Shown: positions 34,783-44,038 of the stretch, piece after piece
How the letters are laid out: every line of letters begins with the position of its first letter
Numbering within the stretch: the stretch's first letter is position 1
Source of the DNA: JAWKZG01 sp041396125
GTDB taxonomy: Bacteria > Pseudomonadota > Gammaproteobacteria > Competibacterales > Competibacteraceae
NCBI GenBank assembly: GCA_041396125.1
Contig: JAWKZG010000021.1
Location: 1-64,000 of the forward strand
Reading direction: 5' to 3'
DNA length: 64,000 nt
The notes under the pieces: model-generated
What the model was told of the DNA's origin: nothing
Database searches by the model: none
Seen by the model: the letters and a program-made list of their open reading frames with translations, nothing else
Made by a program: the position numbers and the translations under genes

Positions 34783-35804
34783 CAGGGCGCGGCAACCTGC
34801 TGTAAGATCTGGCCGAGCAGTTCGCCCGCAAGCTCGGCCCGGCGCAATTCATAGACCGGATTGAAAAACACCCGGTGCGCGATGGTCGGAAAAAATACCG
34901 TATGGATATCTTCCGGCAATACCGCTGTGCGTCCTTCCAGCCAGGCTGAAACCCGTGCTGCGCGCATCAGATAACTCATCCCGCGCGGGCTGGTGCCGGC
35001 CTGAATCAGCTGGGTCAGATCGACCTCTGGCAATTGCACCCCGAAAGCTGCCGGCCGGCGCGTGGCCCGGCACAGATCCAGCGCGTAGTGGCGCAGAGCG
35101 TCCGAGGTTTGAATGTCGGTCTGGATTTGCCGCCCGATATCATTGATCTCGTTATAGGCCAGGATCGCTTCCGGAGTTTGTTCGATCAGGCTGTCGACAT
35201 CGTGAAAACGCGGCGAGAACATGAGTTCTTCTTCGATCGCCGGATCATCTGGCAGGGTGATCAGAATCTCCATCAGGAAACGGTCGCGGGCGGCCGAGGG
35301 CAGCTCGAAGGTTTCTTCCCGCTCCACCCGGTTGCGGTCAGCGAATACCAGCAGATGCGGGAAACGATACTCGCGGTTGAACGCGCTGGCGCTGCGTTCG
35401 GCCATGACCCGAAGCAGCAGGGAGTGTACCTGCGGGCGGGCGCGGTTGACCTCGTTAAAGAAGAAAATAGACAGATTCTCGGCATGCTGCAGCAGGGGGC
35501 CTGGCTCAATGCGCGGCTGCCCGTCGGAATCGATAAAGGTATGATAGATCAGGTCATTTGGCATCAGGTCAATCGTGCCTTCGGCACGACTGTAGGCACC
35601 ACCCAGGCCTCGCGCCAGTGTGCGCAGCAAGGTGGTTTTACCAACGCCGACATCGCCTTCCAGCAGCGCGTGGCCACGTGCAAAAACCGCTATCAGCAGT
35701 AAGCGGATTGCCTGTTGCTGACCGACCACCGTCTGGTTGATCGCCTGCTCAAGGCGCAGGGCCTGATCGCGCCAGTCGCTCAGGACTGGGTCGCTGAAAC
35801 TCAT
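34782..35804 (-). CDS. mxaR: MoxR-family AAA ATPase (MxaR-like)
   Basis: From ATG 35804 (AAGGAG eight bases upstream) the protein has 340 residues. LLEGDVGVGKTTLLRTLARG near 43-62 is Walker A, SIFFFNEVNRARPQVHSLLL near 112-131 is Walker B with Glu replaced by Asn-Glu, and the sensor and lid region RGMSYLMRAARVSAWLEGRT is near 275-294. MoxR ATPases remodel metalloenzymes together with VWA partners. As first gene of a six-gene overlapping operon it probably drives maturation of a PQQ alcohol dehydrogenase. Confidence 0.85.
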   Translation of the reverse strand: MSFSDPVLSDWRDQALRLEQAINQTVVGQQQAIRLLLIAVFARGHALLEGDVGVGKTTLLRTLARGLGGAYSRAEGTIDLMPNDLIYHTFIDSDGQPRIEPGPLLQHAENLSIFFFNEVNRARPQVHSLLLRVMAERSASAFNREYRFPHLLVFADRNRVEREETFELPSAARDRFLMEILITLPDDPAIEEELMFSPRFHDVDSLIEQTPEAILAYNEINDIGRQIQTDIQTSDALRHYALDLCRATRRPAAFGVQLPEVDLTQLIQAGTSPRGMSYLMRAARVSAWLEGRTAVLPEDIHTVFFPTIAHRVFFNPVYELRRAELAGELLGQILQQVAAP

Positions 35805-35996
35805 AATGTCATCTCCTTCGGCGTTATTAATTATTGCTCGTGAGGGTTTCACGAGTATTTTTATAGACGTTTTACATGGGTATTTTTTGTGGCTATTAAA
35901 CTACACTAGCAGAGATACTGGCAGATAGCGGGTCCAACCTATGTTGTTACTTGATCGCTTTACTGCAAATGCTCAACAAAAACCGGAACTCCCACT

Positions 35997-36743
35997 ATGT
36001 CAAAATATATTGTAGCGTTGCTATGTGTTGTTAGTGTAGTACTCAGTGCCCCGGTACGGGCGGCAGAGCTGCGTGATTTGAACTTTCAGATGTTCGACGC
36101 TGCCCGCGAAGGTAATAGCACAGCGGTGCAAGGCTTGCTGGCTCAAGGCGCCAGTATTAACGCCCGCAATCGTTTTGGCAATACGCCTTTACTGCTGGCG
36201 ATCCGCGCCGGGCAGCGCGAGACAGCGGATATTCTGTTAGCCGCCGGTGCTGATGTGACGATTAACAACCTGAATAATATTTCCACGGTCGCTGCTGCAG
36301 CCTATAACCAGGATGCTGCACTGGCGCGCGAACTGATCGAGCGTGGTGCGCCGGTCAATGTCGTCGATAATTCCGGTAAAACAGCGATGGTTTATGCGGC
36401 GGCCAATGGTTTAAGTGATGTGGTGGCGCTGTTACTGGAGCGTGGCATCGCAGCCGATGCGCGTTACGGTAATGCCTTGACCGCGCTGATGTGGGCAGCG
36501 GGCTACGGCCATGCTGGTACGGTGAGCCTGCTGCTGGTACAGGGGGCAAAACCGGATTTACAGGATGACCGGGGCCGAAGCGCCTTGATGATCGCCGCCG
36601 AAAACGGCCATATCGGAACGGTTAAGGTGCTACTGGAAGGGCAAGCCGACAGTACTCTGCAGGATCATGACGGACACACCGCCCAAGCCCTCGCCAGCGC
36701 GGCAGGTCACTCGGACAGCGCGGCCTTACTGGCCGGACAGTAA
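35997..36743 (+). CDS. periplasmic ankyrin-repeat protein
   Basis: The 248-residue protein has a signal peptide (1-22, ending VRAAE) and six to seven ankyrin repeats of about 33 residues. Examples are QGASINARNRFGNTPLLLAI near 50 and QGAKPDLQDDRGRSALMIAA near 181. The gene's TAA overlaps a 90-bp copy of the cytochrome c gene end. In many bacteria secreted ankyrin proteins (AnkB) lie beside catalase or cytochrome genes and protect against oxidants; that role is inference here. Confidence 0.88.
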   Translation: MSKYIVALLCVVSVVLSAPVRAAELRDLNFQMFDAAREGNSTAVQGLLAQGASINARNRFGNTPLLLAIRAGQRETADILLAAGADVTINNLNNISTVAAAAYNQDAALARELIERGAPVNVVDNSGKTAMVYAAANGLSDVVALLLERGIAADARYGNALTALMWAAGYGHAGTVSLLLVQGAKPDLQDDRGRSALMIAAENGHIGTVKVLLEGQADSTLQDHDGHTAQALASAAGHSDSAALLAGQ

Positions 36744-36812
36744 CTGCGCCAGATTGTCCAGTTACTCATCGGAATAGGGTGCGATCAGCGAGGATTTATC
36801 CGGCGCGTTGGT
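36723..36812 (-). pseudogene. 90-bp 3'-end copy of the cytochrome c gene
   Basis: Gapless alignment to 44935-45024 gives 81 of 90 identical bases. Read on the minus strand it encodes TNAPDKSSL, then PYSDE, a stop, and LDNLAQLLSGQ, matching the tail of the cytochrome at 44938 but carrying an internal TAA. Nothing of the gene remains before it. It overlaps the ankyrin gene end, and marks the left edge of the island. Confidence 0.8.
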
Positions 36813-36940
36813 ACTTATAATTTATTGGCGTAATGCGTACGAGCAGAACGGCAATAGGCAAAGTGTATTACGCCGCGTAAAAGTTTACATCTGAATGCAT
36901 CCTATGATTGCTATTAATAGACAGTCCGGTCAAGTTGGCT

Positions 36941-36962
36941 AAAAGCTTGATGCTTTTTTTTG
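36941..36962 (+). terminator. weak hairpin with T tract
   Basis: AAAAGC and GCTTTT pair across a 5-base loop, followed by further T residues, between the ankyrin gene and the island's large gene. The stem is short, so it is only a candidate. Confidence 0.35.
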
Positions 36963-36998
36963 ACGCCTGTTCAAATGGGTCCCAAGGTAAAAGAGGAA

Positions 36999-39900
36999 TT
37001 AAAGCGTAAGAATATCTTCGATAGAACCAACATGCGTATTTGCTAAGGCGTCAATTTTTGCGTATTGCATCGGTACTATGCCGCTACAGACAAGGCAAGA
37101 AACGATTTTTGGTTGTTGAATTCCGGTGAATTGACGCAGCTGATCAAGATTCTCTTGAAGCATAGCAACCCGATTCAAGTGCTTTTCCAGACTATCGGGC
37201 TTTCCGCCGATATCCTTGCCTTGATAATCGGAAAGCAACGCTGCAATTTCCGAGTAATTTCGAGCCAAGGAAAGGTCCTTACATTCAATCACCAGCACCT
37301 CTTTGCGATCTGACCTCCAAGCGATAACATCTATATCCCCAAAATCTCTATCCATTTTACGGCTAAGGAGTTCAGGCAGCCCAATATTTTCTCGTTTTTG
37401 CCACCCTGCATTGGATAACAAACGAGCAACATGGGCATTGAAACTATGGCCTTCGCTAGCTTTCCCCCACCACGCGTTTCTCATCTCATCGGACTTGAAG
37501 AAAGACTGTTCGAGGCTTCCTCGGTATGCTCCATCAAAAACATAAGCAAATCCCTTCCGTAACGCACCAGGAGCAATGATTAGCAGCGAGTCATCGCTAT
37601 GATCCACTTGCAAGATAGGACGTGTCACAAAGGATAATCGCCGGCCAAATCGCCAAGGATAGATATCCTTCATCGCAAAACCTTTGGGTGGTTTATCCCA
37701 GCGTTGGCGCGGGAGGAGTGAAAATTGGTCTAAAAATCTTTCAGCAGTATTTTTAGATACTTGATCAGAGCAAACGCATGAGAAATATTCACTCTGAGAA
37801 ATACTCAAGATTGCCGTATGATCTGCGATTCCTTTATCTTCCAAAGCACCAATAATATGACGCGCTTCATCTAAATCAAAGCCCATTTCCTTTTTCCAAA
37901 TGTTCCAAAATTCATCGCTAATTATTCCTTTAGTTGTAGTAATTGCCTCAGGGTCATCGTAATTTTTCTTTTGCAGAGGTGCACTGGCGATGAATTTATC
38001 ACCTATTGCGCGGGACAACATAGGTTGTACAACCAGCTGTCCAAAATCATCCCTAAATAAGATATCGCCCAAAGGGGAGATTTTTAATTCAGGTGCTAAC
38101 GCGTTGTAATAGATTGCATCCGAGAGTCCACCGATCCGTATAACTAGAGAAGCACGGGCAAGCAACTTACTTAATTCAATATCTGAAATTTGTATGCCCT
38201 CTTCGTGAGGGCATATGCACAAAGCTATTTCTATTAATGCACGGCTAGGGACTCCAGCACCGGAAAAATTAGAAAGTTGCTCTACACATCGATAGATTGC
38301 GTCATCATCATGATTATGCAGACCGATGAGAGCGGCTGATGTTCGTTCCCAATGATCATGCTCAGCATTCGCTTTCTCGCTATTAGCAATAAGTCTTTTG
38401 ACTGTTGTGATTCGCTCAAAAGATGCCAGGGTCGTGCGAATTTCCGATAGTAAGACTTCTACGACCTTATTGAGAAATTGCGTACAGGCTTCCCGCCCTT
38501 CGATCTTGTTTTCCTTACCTCTATCAAGAATACGCCAACCTAAACCGATTTTCGCAGCTGCATCATCGATTGGATCAATCGTGATCAACTTTTTAGGTAG
38601 AGTGTCTCGTACATAGTGGGTGAAGTCCTGTGCGTGGAATATATGAAAACTGCGAGCTTCCTTGTTTAGAACAACACGTTGTGTTATCGCCTCAGCTTCT
38701 TTATCGATGTTTTTTATATGTAGAAGATGCAGAAAAGCACGCACCACATTAAAAACAAATAACCGCTCGGCGATATTCTCCGCAATCGCAAAACCGCGTA
38801 GGAATCCCTTCTGGAATATAGCCTTACATGCATTCGGCTCCCCATGCTCGCCGATCAAACAGTACGATATCAGCTCTTCGGTACTGGGTTTCAGTTGTGG
38901 TTCTTTAGACGGATCGGTGTCGTGAAACTCAATATATACTTTTAAAGGCGCAGTCCTTTTGAAGCTTTCCTTAAGCTCATCAAGGACATTACCAATACGA
39001 TGCAGCCATTCATTCGCCATTTCCCAAAGCCGATACTCTGTATTATGACTGGTAAGCTCAGGCACAATAAGCGATACCCAAAGCTGGAACACACCCTCGT
39101 AAACCGAAGTAAGCACACCGTTTCGAACGTGATCCATCGAAGCATAAACACGGCGTTCGCTGGCGCTATGGAAAATCGGATTAGGCGATACATGCTGGAC
39201 GTCATGCCATGTTCCGATATTATCAAGTGTGCGATGGCGATCATAGCCAAGATCAGAATCGGCTCGCACCTCTCGCAGTAAATTAGTCGGTAGGGGAAGC
39301 CTCAAAGGTTTTTCGGGCGAAATCTCGCCTTCGGGAAGTTGCGCGTGAGGCACGAAGTGGCCGTCATTACTTCGTATCCAACCGATAAGATTGAGGATAC
39401 CGTTAGGGTTAATAATATGGATGCCCGCTCTTTCGATAGTTTCCAATCCGTCCTGAATTCGCCAAAAATAGCTGGGGCTCATATCGCCTAAATAGCTTAT
39501 TCGAATGAGATCGGCGACAGACATGCTTTGGCAACGCCATTTGGGATGATCTACCTGAATGCCCTGAATTTCATATCCCTTACCCCAGCCACAGCCTACA
39601 ATACAAAACAAACCTTCTTTAAAATCGGACCGCGCTGTGAATTTCTTCTGAATATTATTAATGGACGCTTGCAGCACTTCTGTGAAAGTGCCGTCATCTT
39701 GGTAGATACTTTTAAAGCCACTATCGCCATGCACTTCTACAGAGGCCAGAAAGAGATGGTAGGAAATAAAGTATCCCTGATCGACCTCAAACACGAAATT
39801 TGACCACCGATGCCTGCCAACTTTTTGCCATCGTACAGGGGCACGCATTGGCCCACCAAGCAAAGGCGTTTCTGAAAATAATTCAGCGTAATGCCTTGCC

Positions 39901-40784
39901 AACATACTATCGAAGGCATCGATCAAATTCCCATTGATAATAGTCGCAATTGCATAATCACGTACAGCGACTGACAGTGCAGAAGGAAGCGCAACAGTAA
40001 GATGAGATTTAGAAAAAACTATCAGTGGATGGCGATCCAAGTCACTGGCCCCAATTTGTTGTTTAGCCAGATTTTTCATCATCCTTGGGTAAAAAATAAA
40101 TGGATCGATATCGGCAGGAGAGACTCCCTTCTCATCGAGTTCTTTAAATGTTATTTTGACTTTTGAAGCTAAGTTATTAAATTTAAGGTTTTTTAGGGGA
40201 TGCAGTGTGTCATGATACTCATCTGAGCCAAGCTGATAGCGTTGCAAACCTGCTTTCTGGCAGATGATTTCAGAGATAATAAGAAGCGCTCGAAAACTTC
40301 TTTTAATCTGTCCAAATTCTCCATCATCAGGCATCGTCGAAATAACATCTAAGACCCGCTGCGTATAGAAACCAGCTGCTTCCCAAACCCCCTCCAAAAG
40401 ACGGTAATTGCCATTACAGTCATGCACAAGCGATACAAAAACGTCTTCTGCTGGGTCTTCACCTGCCACGCACCGTGACTTTCCAATTAGGGAAAACCAG
40501 CGTATTGCTTGGCCAAAATTTGGCTTTTTCCGTCCCTTGCAAAAAACTACGGCTAAAGCAACTAATATCTCCAGCCGAATACATTGTGATTGATATTCTG
40601 GGATCGTCAGAAGGCTCGCTAGAAGCGGGATGGCTGTCCTCGGATCATAGGAAGAAAGATCTCGTATGAGCGCCTTATTGTCATCTGCAATCTCCTGGAT
40701 GGAGACAGACAGCGATGCCCACCGCATTCCTTCGGCAATTAGCGACTCAACTTCTTCAAGATTATTTAAGTGGTCGTCATGCAA
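36999..40784 (-). CDS. 1261-residue protein with C-terminal PD-(D/E)XK nuclease motif
   Basis: I recognise no family over the full length. Residues 1 to about 1100 look helical and soluble, without signal peptide or membrane span. No P-loop or helicase motif is visible. The last 160 residues carry FNAHVARLLSNAGW (helix), FGDIDVIAWR (Asp1150, Asp1152), VLVIECKDL (Glu1167-x-Lys1169) and SDYQGK. This spacing matches Mrr-like restriction-endonuclease folds. An AAGGAG lies ten bases before ATG 40784. The gene is clearly richer in A and T than its neighbours and lies in an island with mobile elements and toxin relics. A single-gene antiphage nuclease is my inference. Confidence 0.75.
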   Translation of the reverse strand: MHDDHLNNLEEVESLIAEGMRWASLSVSIQEIADDNKALIRDLSSYDPRTAIPLLASLLTIPEYQSQCIRLEILVALAVVFCKGRKKPNFGQAIRWFSLIGKSRCVAGEDPAEDVFVSLVHDCNGNYRLLEGVWEAAGFYTQRVLDVISTMPDDGEFGQIKRSFRALLIISEIICQKAGLQRYQLGSDEYHDTLHPLKNLKFNNLASKVKITFKELDEKGVSPADIDPFIFYPRMMKNLAKQQIGASDLDRHPLIVFSKSHLTVALPSALSVAVRDYAIATIINGNLIDAFDSMLARHYAELFSETPLLGGPMRAPVRWQKVGRHRWSNFVFEVDQGYFISYHLFLASVEVHGDSGFKSIYQDDGTFTEVLQASINNIQKKFTARSDFKEGLFCIVGCGWGKGYEIQGIQVDHPKWRCQSMSVADLIRISYLGDMSPSYFWRIQDGLETIERAGIHIINPNGILNLIGWIRSNDGHFVPHAQLPEGEISPEKPLRLPLPTNLLREVRADSDLGYDRHRTLDNIGTWHDVQHVSPNPIFHSASERRVYASMDHVRNGVLTSVYEGVFQLWVSLIVPELTSHNTEYRLWEMANEWLHRIGNVLDELKESFKRTAPLKVYIEFHDTDPSKEPQLKPSTEELISYCLIGEHGEPNACKAIFQKGFLRGFAIAENIAERLFVFNVVRAFLHLLHIKNIDKEAEAITQRVVLNKEARSFHIFHAQDFTHYVRDTLPKKLITIDPIDDAAAKIGLGWRILDRGKENKIEGREACTQFLNKVVEVLLSEIRTTLASFERITTVKRLIANSEKANAEHDHWERTSAALIGLHNHDDDAIYRCVEQLSNFSGAGVPSRALIEIALCICPHEEGIQISDIELSKLLARASLVIRIGGLSDAIYYNALAPELKISPLGDILFRDDFGQLVVQPMLSRAIGDKFIASAPLQKKNYDDPEAITTTKGIISDEFWNIWKKEMGFDLDEARHIIGALEDKGIADHTAILSISQSEYFSCVCSDQVSKNTAERFLDQFSLLPRQRWDKPPKGFAMKDIYPWRFGRRLSFVTRPILQVDHSDDSLLIIAPGALRKGFAYVFDGAYRGSLEQSFFKSDEMRNAWWGKASEGHSFNAHVARLLSNAGWQKRENIGLPELLSRKMDRDFGDIDVIAWRSDRKEVLVIECKDLSLARNYSEIAALLSDYQGKDIGGKPDSLEKHLNRVAMLQENLDQLRQFTGIQQPKIVSCLVCSGIVPMQYAKIDALANTHVGSIEDILTL

Positions 40785-40967
40785 TGATGTCTCCTTATCC
40801 TGCTTCAGTTGCGCATCGAATAGGAAGAATAGACATTATTCAAAAGTGAAAATTTGACGCTAAAAAAATATCAAAATCAATACTAACGTGCTTGCATTTA
40901 AACAGAATACGTCCTTTGCGGCAGTAGTAAGGTATCCAATTTATACAAAAATTTGTATGATTTTGTT

Positions 40968-41280
40968 ATGGACGATATACAGCCCCTTGAGTTTCGTGGA
41001 ACTTCGCTGGAAGATTTACGTACCTTTCCTATCTCAGCCAGGCGGGATAGCTGGATATCAACTTGATATGGTGCAACGCGGCGGCGAGCCGAACGACTGG
41101 AGGCCCATGGCAACGATTGGGAAAGGAGTGCGAGAAATTCGGATTCGAGACGCGAGTGGGGCGTTTCGAGTCATCTATATCGCCAAGTTCGCCGATGCTG
41201 TCTATATTCTGCATTGCTTTCAGAAAAAAACGCAGAAAACCAGCCGCAAGGATCTGAACGTGGTAACCGTTCAGCCCCTA
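40968..41280 (+). pseudogene. RelE/ParE-type (Gp49-like) toxin, frameshifted and IS-interrupted
   Basis: ATG 40968 starts PLEFRGTSLEDLRTFPISAR, the Gp49 N-terminus. After a shift near 41048 the next frame gives GYQLDMVQRGGEPNDWRPMA, GVREIRIRDASGAFRVIYIA and YILHCFQKKTQKTSRKDL, all family hallmarks. Near the end, at 41262, the IS66 element interrupts the gene. Beyond the element (42789) the frame would continue AIQRFQRLKPPE. Such toxins are mRNA interferases paired with an XRE antitoxin; one lies past the insertion, on the opposite strand. Confidence 0.8.
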
Positions 41281-42788
41281 ACAGGGCTGAGCCGTTTTCA
41301 CCTCAGGCAATGGTAATCGCACGGTGATGGGATCACCGCGAATGCCTTCACGACAAATCTGTCGAAGTAGCTCAAAGGTATTCAGACCCAAACGCTCGGC
41401 GGTGGCGGTCACGGATAATATGCGTTCACGAAATCGCATCCCGCGAACCGACTGGGTAAAGAAACTGGTCTTGCGCCAAATGACATAAGGCCGCAACGCT
41501 TGCTCGGCGAGGTTGTTCGTCAGCGGTATCGTGGGATCGTTGAGAAACGTCCACAACAGGGCTTCTTGCTGCAGCAGGGCCTGACATTGGTGTTGGGTTT
41601 TAGGTAAGTGCGAATACTCACCGCCTTGCTGCAGGTGCTGGCGCAGAGTGTGCCGCAACCGTTGCAGTCGGCGCTGATAGCCGCGCGTGCTTAAATACCC
41701 GCGCTGACGGTGATGTACGACCCGAATCACGAGGCGGGCAAGCCGTACCAGACGCTGGCCCAAGACGCCCGCCATGCCGTGACGACGGGCGATCTGTTCC
41801 AGATTGCGGATGACGTGTGCCCAGCATAATTGACGGTTCGAATAGTCATGGTAAGCCGCATAGCGATCCGTGTTTAATACGCCCTGATAATCGCCCAACA
41901 GCTCACGTGCAGCCAGCTTGCCGCGGCCCGGATGAATCCGAAAATAAGCCGCTTTAGCCTGGCACATCGTCCACAGCCAGAAGCGGCTACTGTGATGGTA
42001 ATGCACGGTTTCATCAGCGTGCAGCTGAGGTTGCTGACGCAGCCACGTACCGATCTGCTCATACGGTGCCGCTAACCACTCACTCACCGGTTGTTGCGCA
42101 GCACTCAGCGCACCCAGGCTGAAATCCACGTGCCAGCGACTGTGCAAATACCGTTGCAACTGGCGTAGACTCAACCGATAGTGGCTGTTCAATAACGCAA
42201 TTTCCGCCCGCAAACCAGCACCCATTTGACCTCTAGCCACCGCTGCAGGTAAGTGGCCGCGATGACGCCGGCCACACCGACAACACACCCCCGCATACAC
42301 TTGATGCTCGGTCACCTGCGCCCGCAACAGCGGCAGGTCAAAAACCTGATGCCGATGGACCGGTTTCCCAGCCAACTCAATCTCACCACCACAGTCGCAA
42401 CGACTCGGTGGCTCGTAACGCGTCACCTCATCGACCGTCTCGACCCGCGCTCGATAGTATCCCTTATGACCGACTTGCCCGCCTTTGGCGCGGCCACTGC
42501 GTTTTTTCCCACCCCGCTCTGCCCGCGCCTTGGCATCGTCACTGGACGGCGGCCTCGAACTGGTGCGCGAGTTCGCCGCGTCTCGGCTCTCCAGTTGTTC
42601 AATCCGCTTCGCTTGAGCCGCCACCAGCGCCCACAGCTGCTCGATCAGGGCTTGCGCTTCGGCGCTGATACCTTCAAATTGGGGCGCAGGCTGGTTCAGG
42701 TCCAGATCGTTCATACGCTCAGACTGCCTCAGCTGATCTCATTTTTCAATATGCAGTCAATACAGGGACTGAACGGTTACTGAACGTG
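41255..42788. mobile_element. IS66-family insertion sequence with 8-bp target duplication
   Basis: The 1518-bp element runs 41263-42780. Its ends are GTAACCGTTCAGCCCCT on the left and the inverted AGGGACTGAACGGTTAC on the right, starting with the GTAA typical of IS66. The flanking bases TGAACGTG (41255-41262 and 42781-42788) are identical, the 8-bp duplication of this family. It encodes only TnpC, without tnpA/tnpB, as in the single-gene ISBst12-like subgroup. Perfect duplication and an intact gene point to recent insertion. Confidence 0.93.
41278..42714 (-). CDS. tnpC: IS66 family transposase TnpC
   Basis: The 478-residue transposase has an N-terminal coiled coil (EALIEQLWALVAAQAKRIEQ near 20-40), a Ser-rich linker SRTSSRPPSSDDAKARAERG, and a zinc-binding region with RCDCGGEIEL and CCRCGRRHRGH. 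The DDE core has LHADETVHYHHSSRFWLWTM (first Asp), LNTDRYAAYHDYSNRQLCWA (second Asp) and LTNNLAEQALRPYVIWRKTS (Glu). All are IS66 landmarks. It fills almost the whole insertion element and appears intact. Confidence 0.95.
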   Translation of the reverse strand: MNDLDLNQPAPQFEGISAEAQALIEQLWALVAAQAKRIEQLESRDAANSRTSSRPPSSDDAKARAERGGKKRSGRAKGGQVGHKGYYRARVETVDEVTRYEPPSRCDCGGEIELAGKPVHRHQVFDLPLLRAQVTEHQVYAGVCCRCGRRHRGHLPAAVARGQMGAGLRAEIALLNSHYRLSLRQLQRYLHSRWHVDFSLGALSAAQQPVSEWLAAPYEQIGTWLRQQPQLHADETVHYHHSSRFWLWTMCQAKAAYFRIHPGRGKLAARELLGDYQGVLNTDRYAAYHDYSNRQLCWAHVIRNLEQIARRHGMAGVLGQRLVRLARLVIRVVHHRQRGYLSTRGYQRRLQRLRHTLRQHLQQGGEYSHLPKTQHQCQALLQQEALLWTFLNDPTIPLTNNLAEQALRPYVIWRKTSFFTQSVRGMRFRERILSVTATAERLGLNTFELLRQICREGIRGDPITVRLPLPEVKTAQPC

Positions 42789-43028
42789 GCTATACAGCGT
42801 TTCCAACGTCTTAAACCGCCGGAACAGATTGGCGCTGGCCAACGGCTCCTCTTTGACCGGATTGCCGGTCAACAAGTAATCCACGGTGGTACCGAGTGCT
42901 TCGGCCAGCTTAATCAGCGTTTTCGCTGGGGGTATGTGTTGTCCGCCCTCGTACTTGTTCAGTAACTGGAACCGAATACCAATCCGGTTGGCCAGTTCCT
43001 TCTGTGTCCAGTGAAAATGTTTACGCAT
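42777..43028 (-). CDS. XRE-family helix-turn-helix protein
   Basis: The 83-residue protein reads WTQKELANRIGIRFQLLNKY, EGGQHIPPAKTLIKLAEALG and TTVDYLLTG, a Cro/CI-type HTH followed by the usual DYLL turn. Residues just upstream of ATG 43028 (FGSRVKEM) extend the fold in the same frame, so the natural start may be farther up, around 43055-43100, after a small shift. Its stop codon is provided by the inserted IS66 end, so the original C-terminus is lost. It may be the antitoxin or regulator partner of the Gp49-like relic. Confidence 0.75.
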   Translation of the reverse strand: MRKHFHWTQKELANRIGIRFQLLNKYEGGQHIPPAKTLIKLAEALGTTVDYLLTGNPVKEEPLASANLFRRFKTLETLYSHVQ

Positions 43029-43195
43029 TTCTTTGACCCGTGAGCCAAAGGCTTTGCGGAAACCGAGTCCTGCATAAGCATCTGTAACCTGTCGTGCATC
43101 GTGCCTTGTTCTCTAAACGTGAAAGCCAGAGTTGCGTATTACGGTTATGATATACCCGTATCACGGTTATAAGTAAACCGTATTAAGGCTACCAT

Positions 43196-43390
43196 ATGCC
43201 TTTGACCGGGCTTTGGAGGAAATCGCCTATGGCCTCTATTCCAGACACCGAACTCGATCGCCTCAAGCACGATATTTCCCTGGTGTATTTGGTGGAGACC
43301 TCTGGTATCGAGCTGAAGAAGCACGGCAAGGGCTATCTGAATCCCTGTCCGTTTAACGCCGACAAGGAACCGTCCTTGGTCATCAGCGCC
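43196..43390 (+). pseudogene. CHC2 zinc-finger (DNA primase-like) N-terminal stub
   Basis: DTELDRLKHDISLVYLVETS, GIELKKHGKGYLNPCPFN and DKEPSLVIS match the start of phage/plasmid primase-like proteins with a CHC2 zinc finger. The first Cys is in NPCPF. The gene breaks exactly where an 88-bp repeat begins (43389), before the second zinc ligand pair, leaving about 65 residues. It suggests a prophage or integrative element once lay here. Confidence 0.7.
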
Positions 43391-43477
43391 GGTAGGGTGC
43401 CAATAAGCGTAGCGCATTGCGCCATATGAGATTTGAAACTCCGTGCATGACGGGATGCGCCGAATGCTCAAGGGACA
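43389..43477. repeat. 88-bp palindromic repeat, island copy 1
   Basis: It starts CCGGTAGGGTGCCAATAAGC and ends near GGGACAGC. It contains AGCGCATTGCGCC and ATGCGCCGAATGC palindromic arms. It is nearly the same as 44842-44932, interrupts the CHC2 stub and resembles RAYT-linked repeats. Confidence 0.75.
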
Positions 43478-43518
43478 GCGAAACGCTGGGATTTCGCTTC
43501 GCTTCATCACCAGCCTAC

Positions 43519-43906
43519 CTAACTCGGCCTACGCGGGCTGAGCAACCGCATGCGAAAATCATACAGCGTCGATTGGGCAAAGATCGCCTCGTCGCCACCT
43601 AAGCAACCCAACACCAATTGCCAGCGTTTGAGTCTACCGTCAACTCCACCGCCTCCTGATCGCCCACCCCTGTATAGGCCTGCAGCAGCGTCACCATCGC
43701 CATCCGCGCCGGCGCCACCGGCGGCGCCCGCGCCCGTCTGGCGGTACATCCGAGCAGCTCTTGTTGAAACCTCGTCAAACGCCCGTTGACGGTCCCGAAG
43801 AAACACAAACAGCTTGCGCCCTTCGCCGCCGGGCCGCCACCCGTTGTTCAGCGACCGTTAACGCCTCGGGAACAAACCACAATAAACTCTCGTTCGTGTT
43901 TGACAT
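43519..43906 (-). pseudogene. transposase N-terminal relic (IS1182/IS5-like)
   Basis: Joined frames from ATG 43906 read NESLLWFVPEALTVAEQR, KLFVFLRDRQRA, GAGAPPVAPARMAMVTLLQA, then VGDQEAVELTVDS, KRWQLVLGCLGGDEAIFAQS and TLYDFRMRLL. This is the DUF772-type start of IS1182-like transposases. At least two shifts and loss of the entire catalytic part make it a fragment. It ends in the DNA between the two island repeats. Confidence 0.7.
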
Positions 43907-44038
43907 CGCCGTTCTCTTCGGTATGGACTCAATAAGTCCGCTACTCTAAATCACGGCGAACCGATCCGAAACAGGCTTAGCTCATACTCGCTATCAAACC
44001 GATCAGCGCTCTAGGGCACCCAAGACCACACAATCGAA

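Noticed and set aside
34955..35702. Long plus-strand frames opposite mxaR
   Set aside because: High GC antisense shadows of the MoxR gene, without family features.
36841..36998. Possible small gene between the ankyrin gene and the nuclease gene
   Set aside because: No frame above 30 codons with a start and ribosome site; only a weak hairpin is seen.
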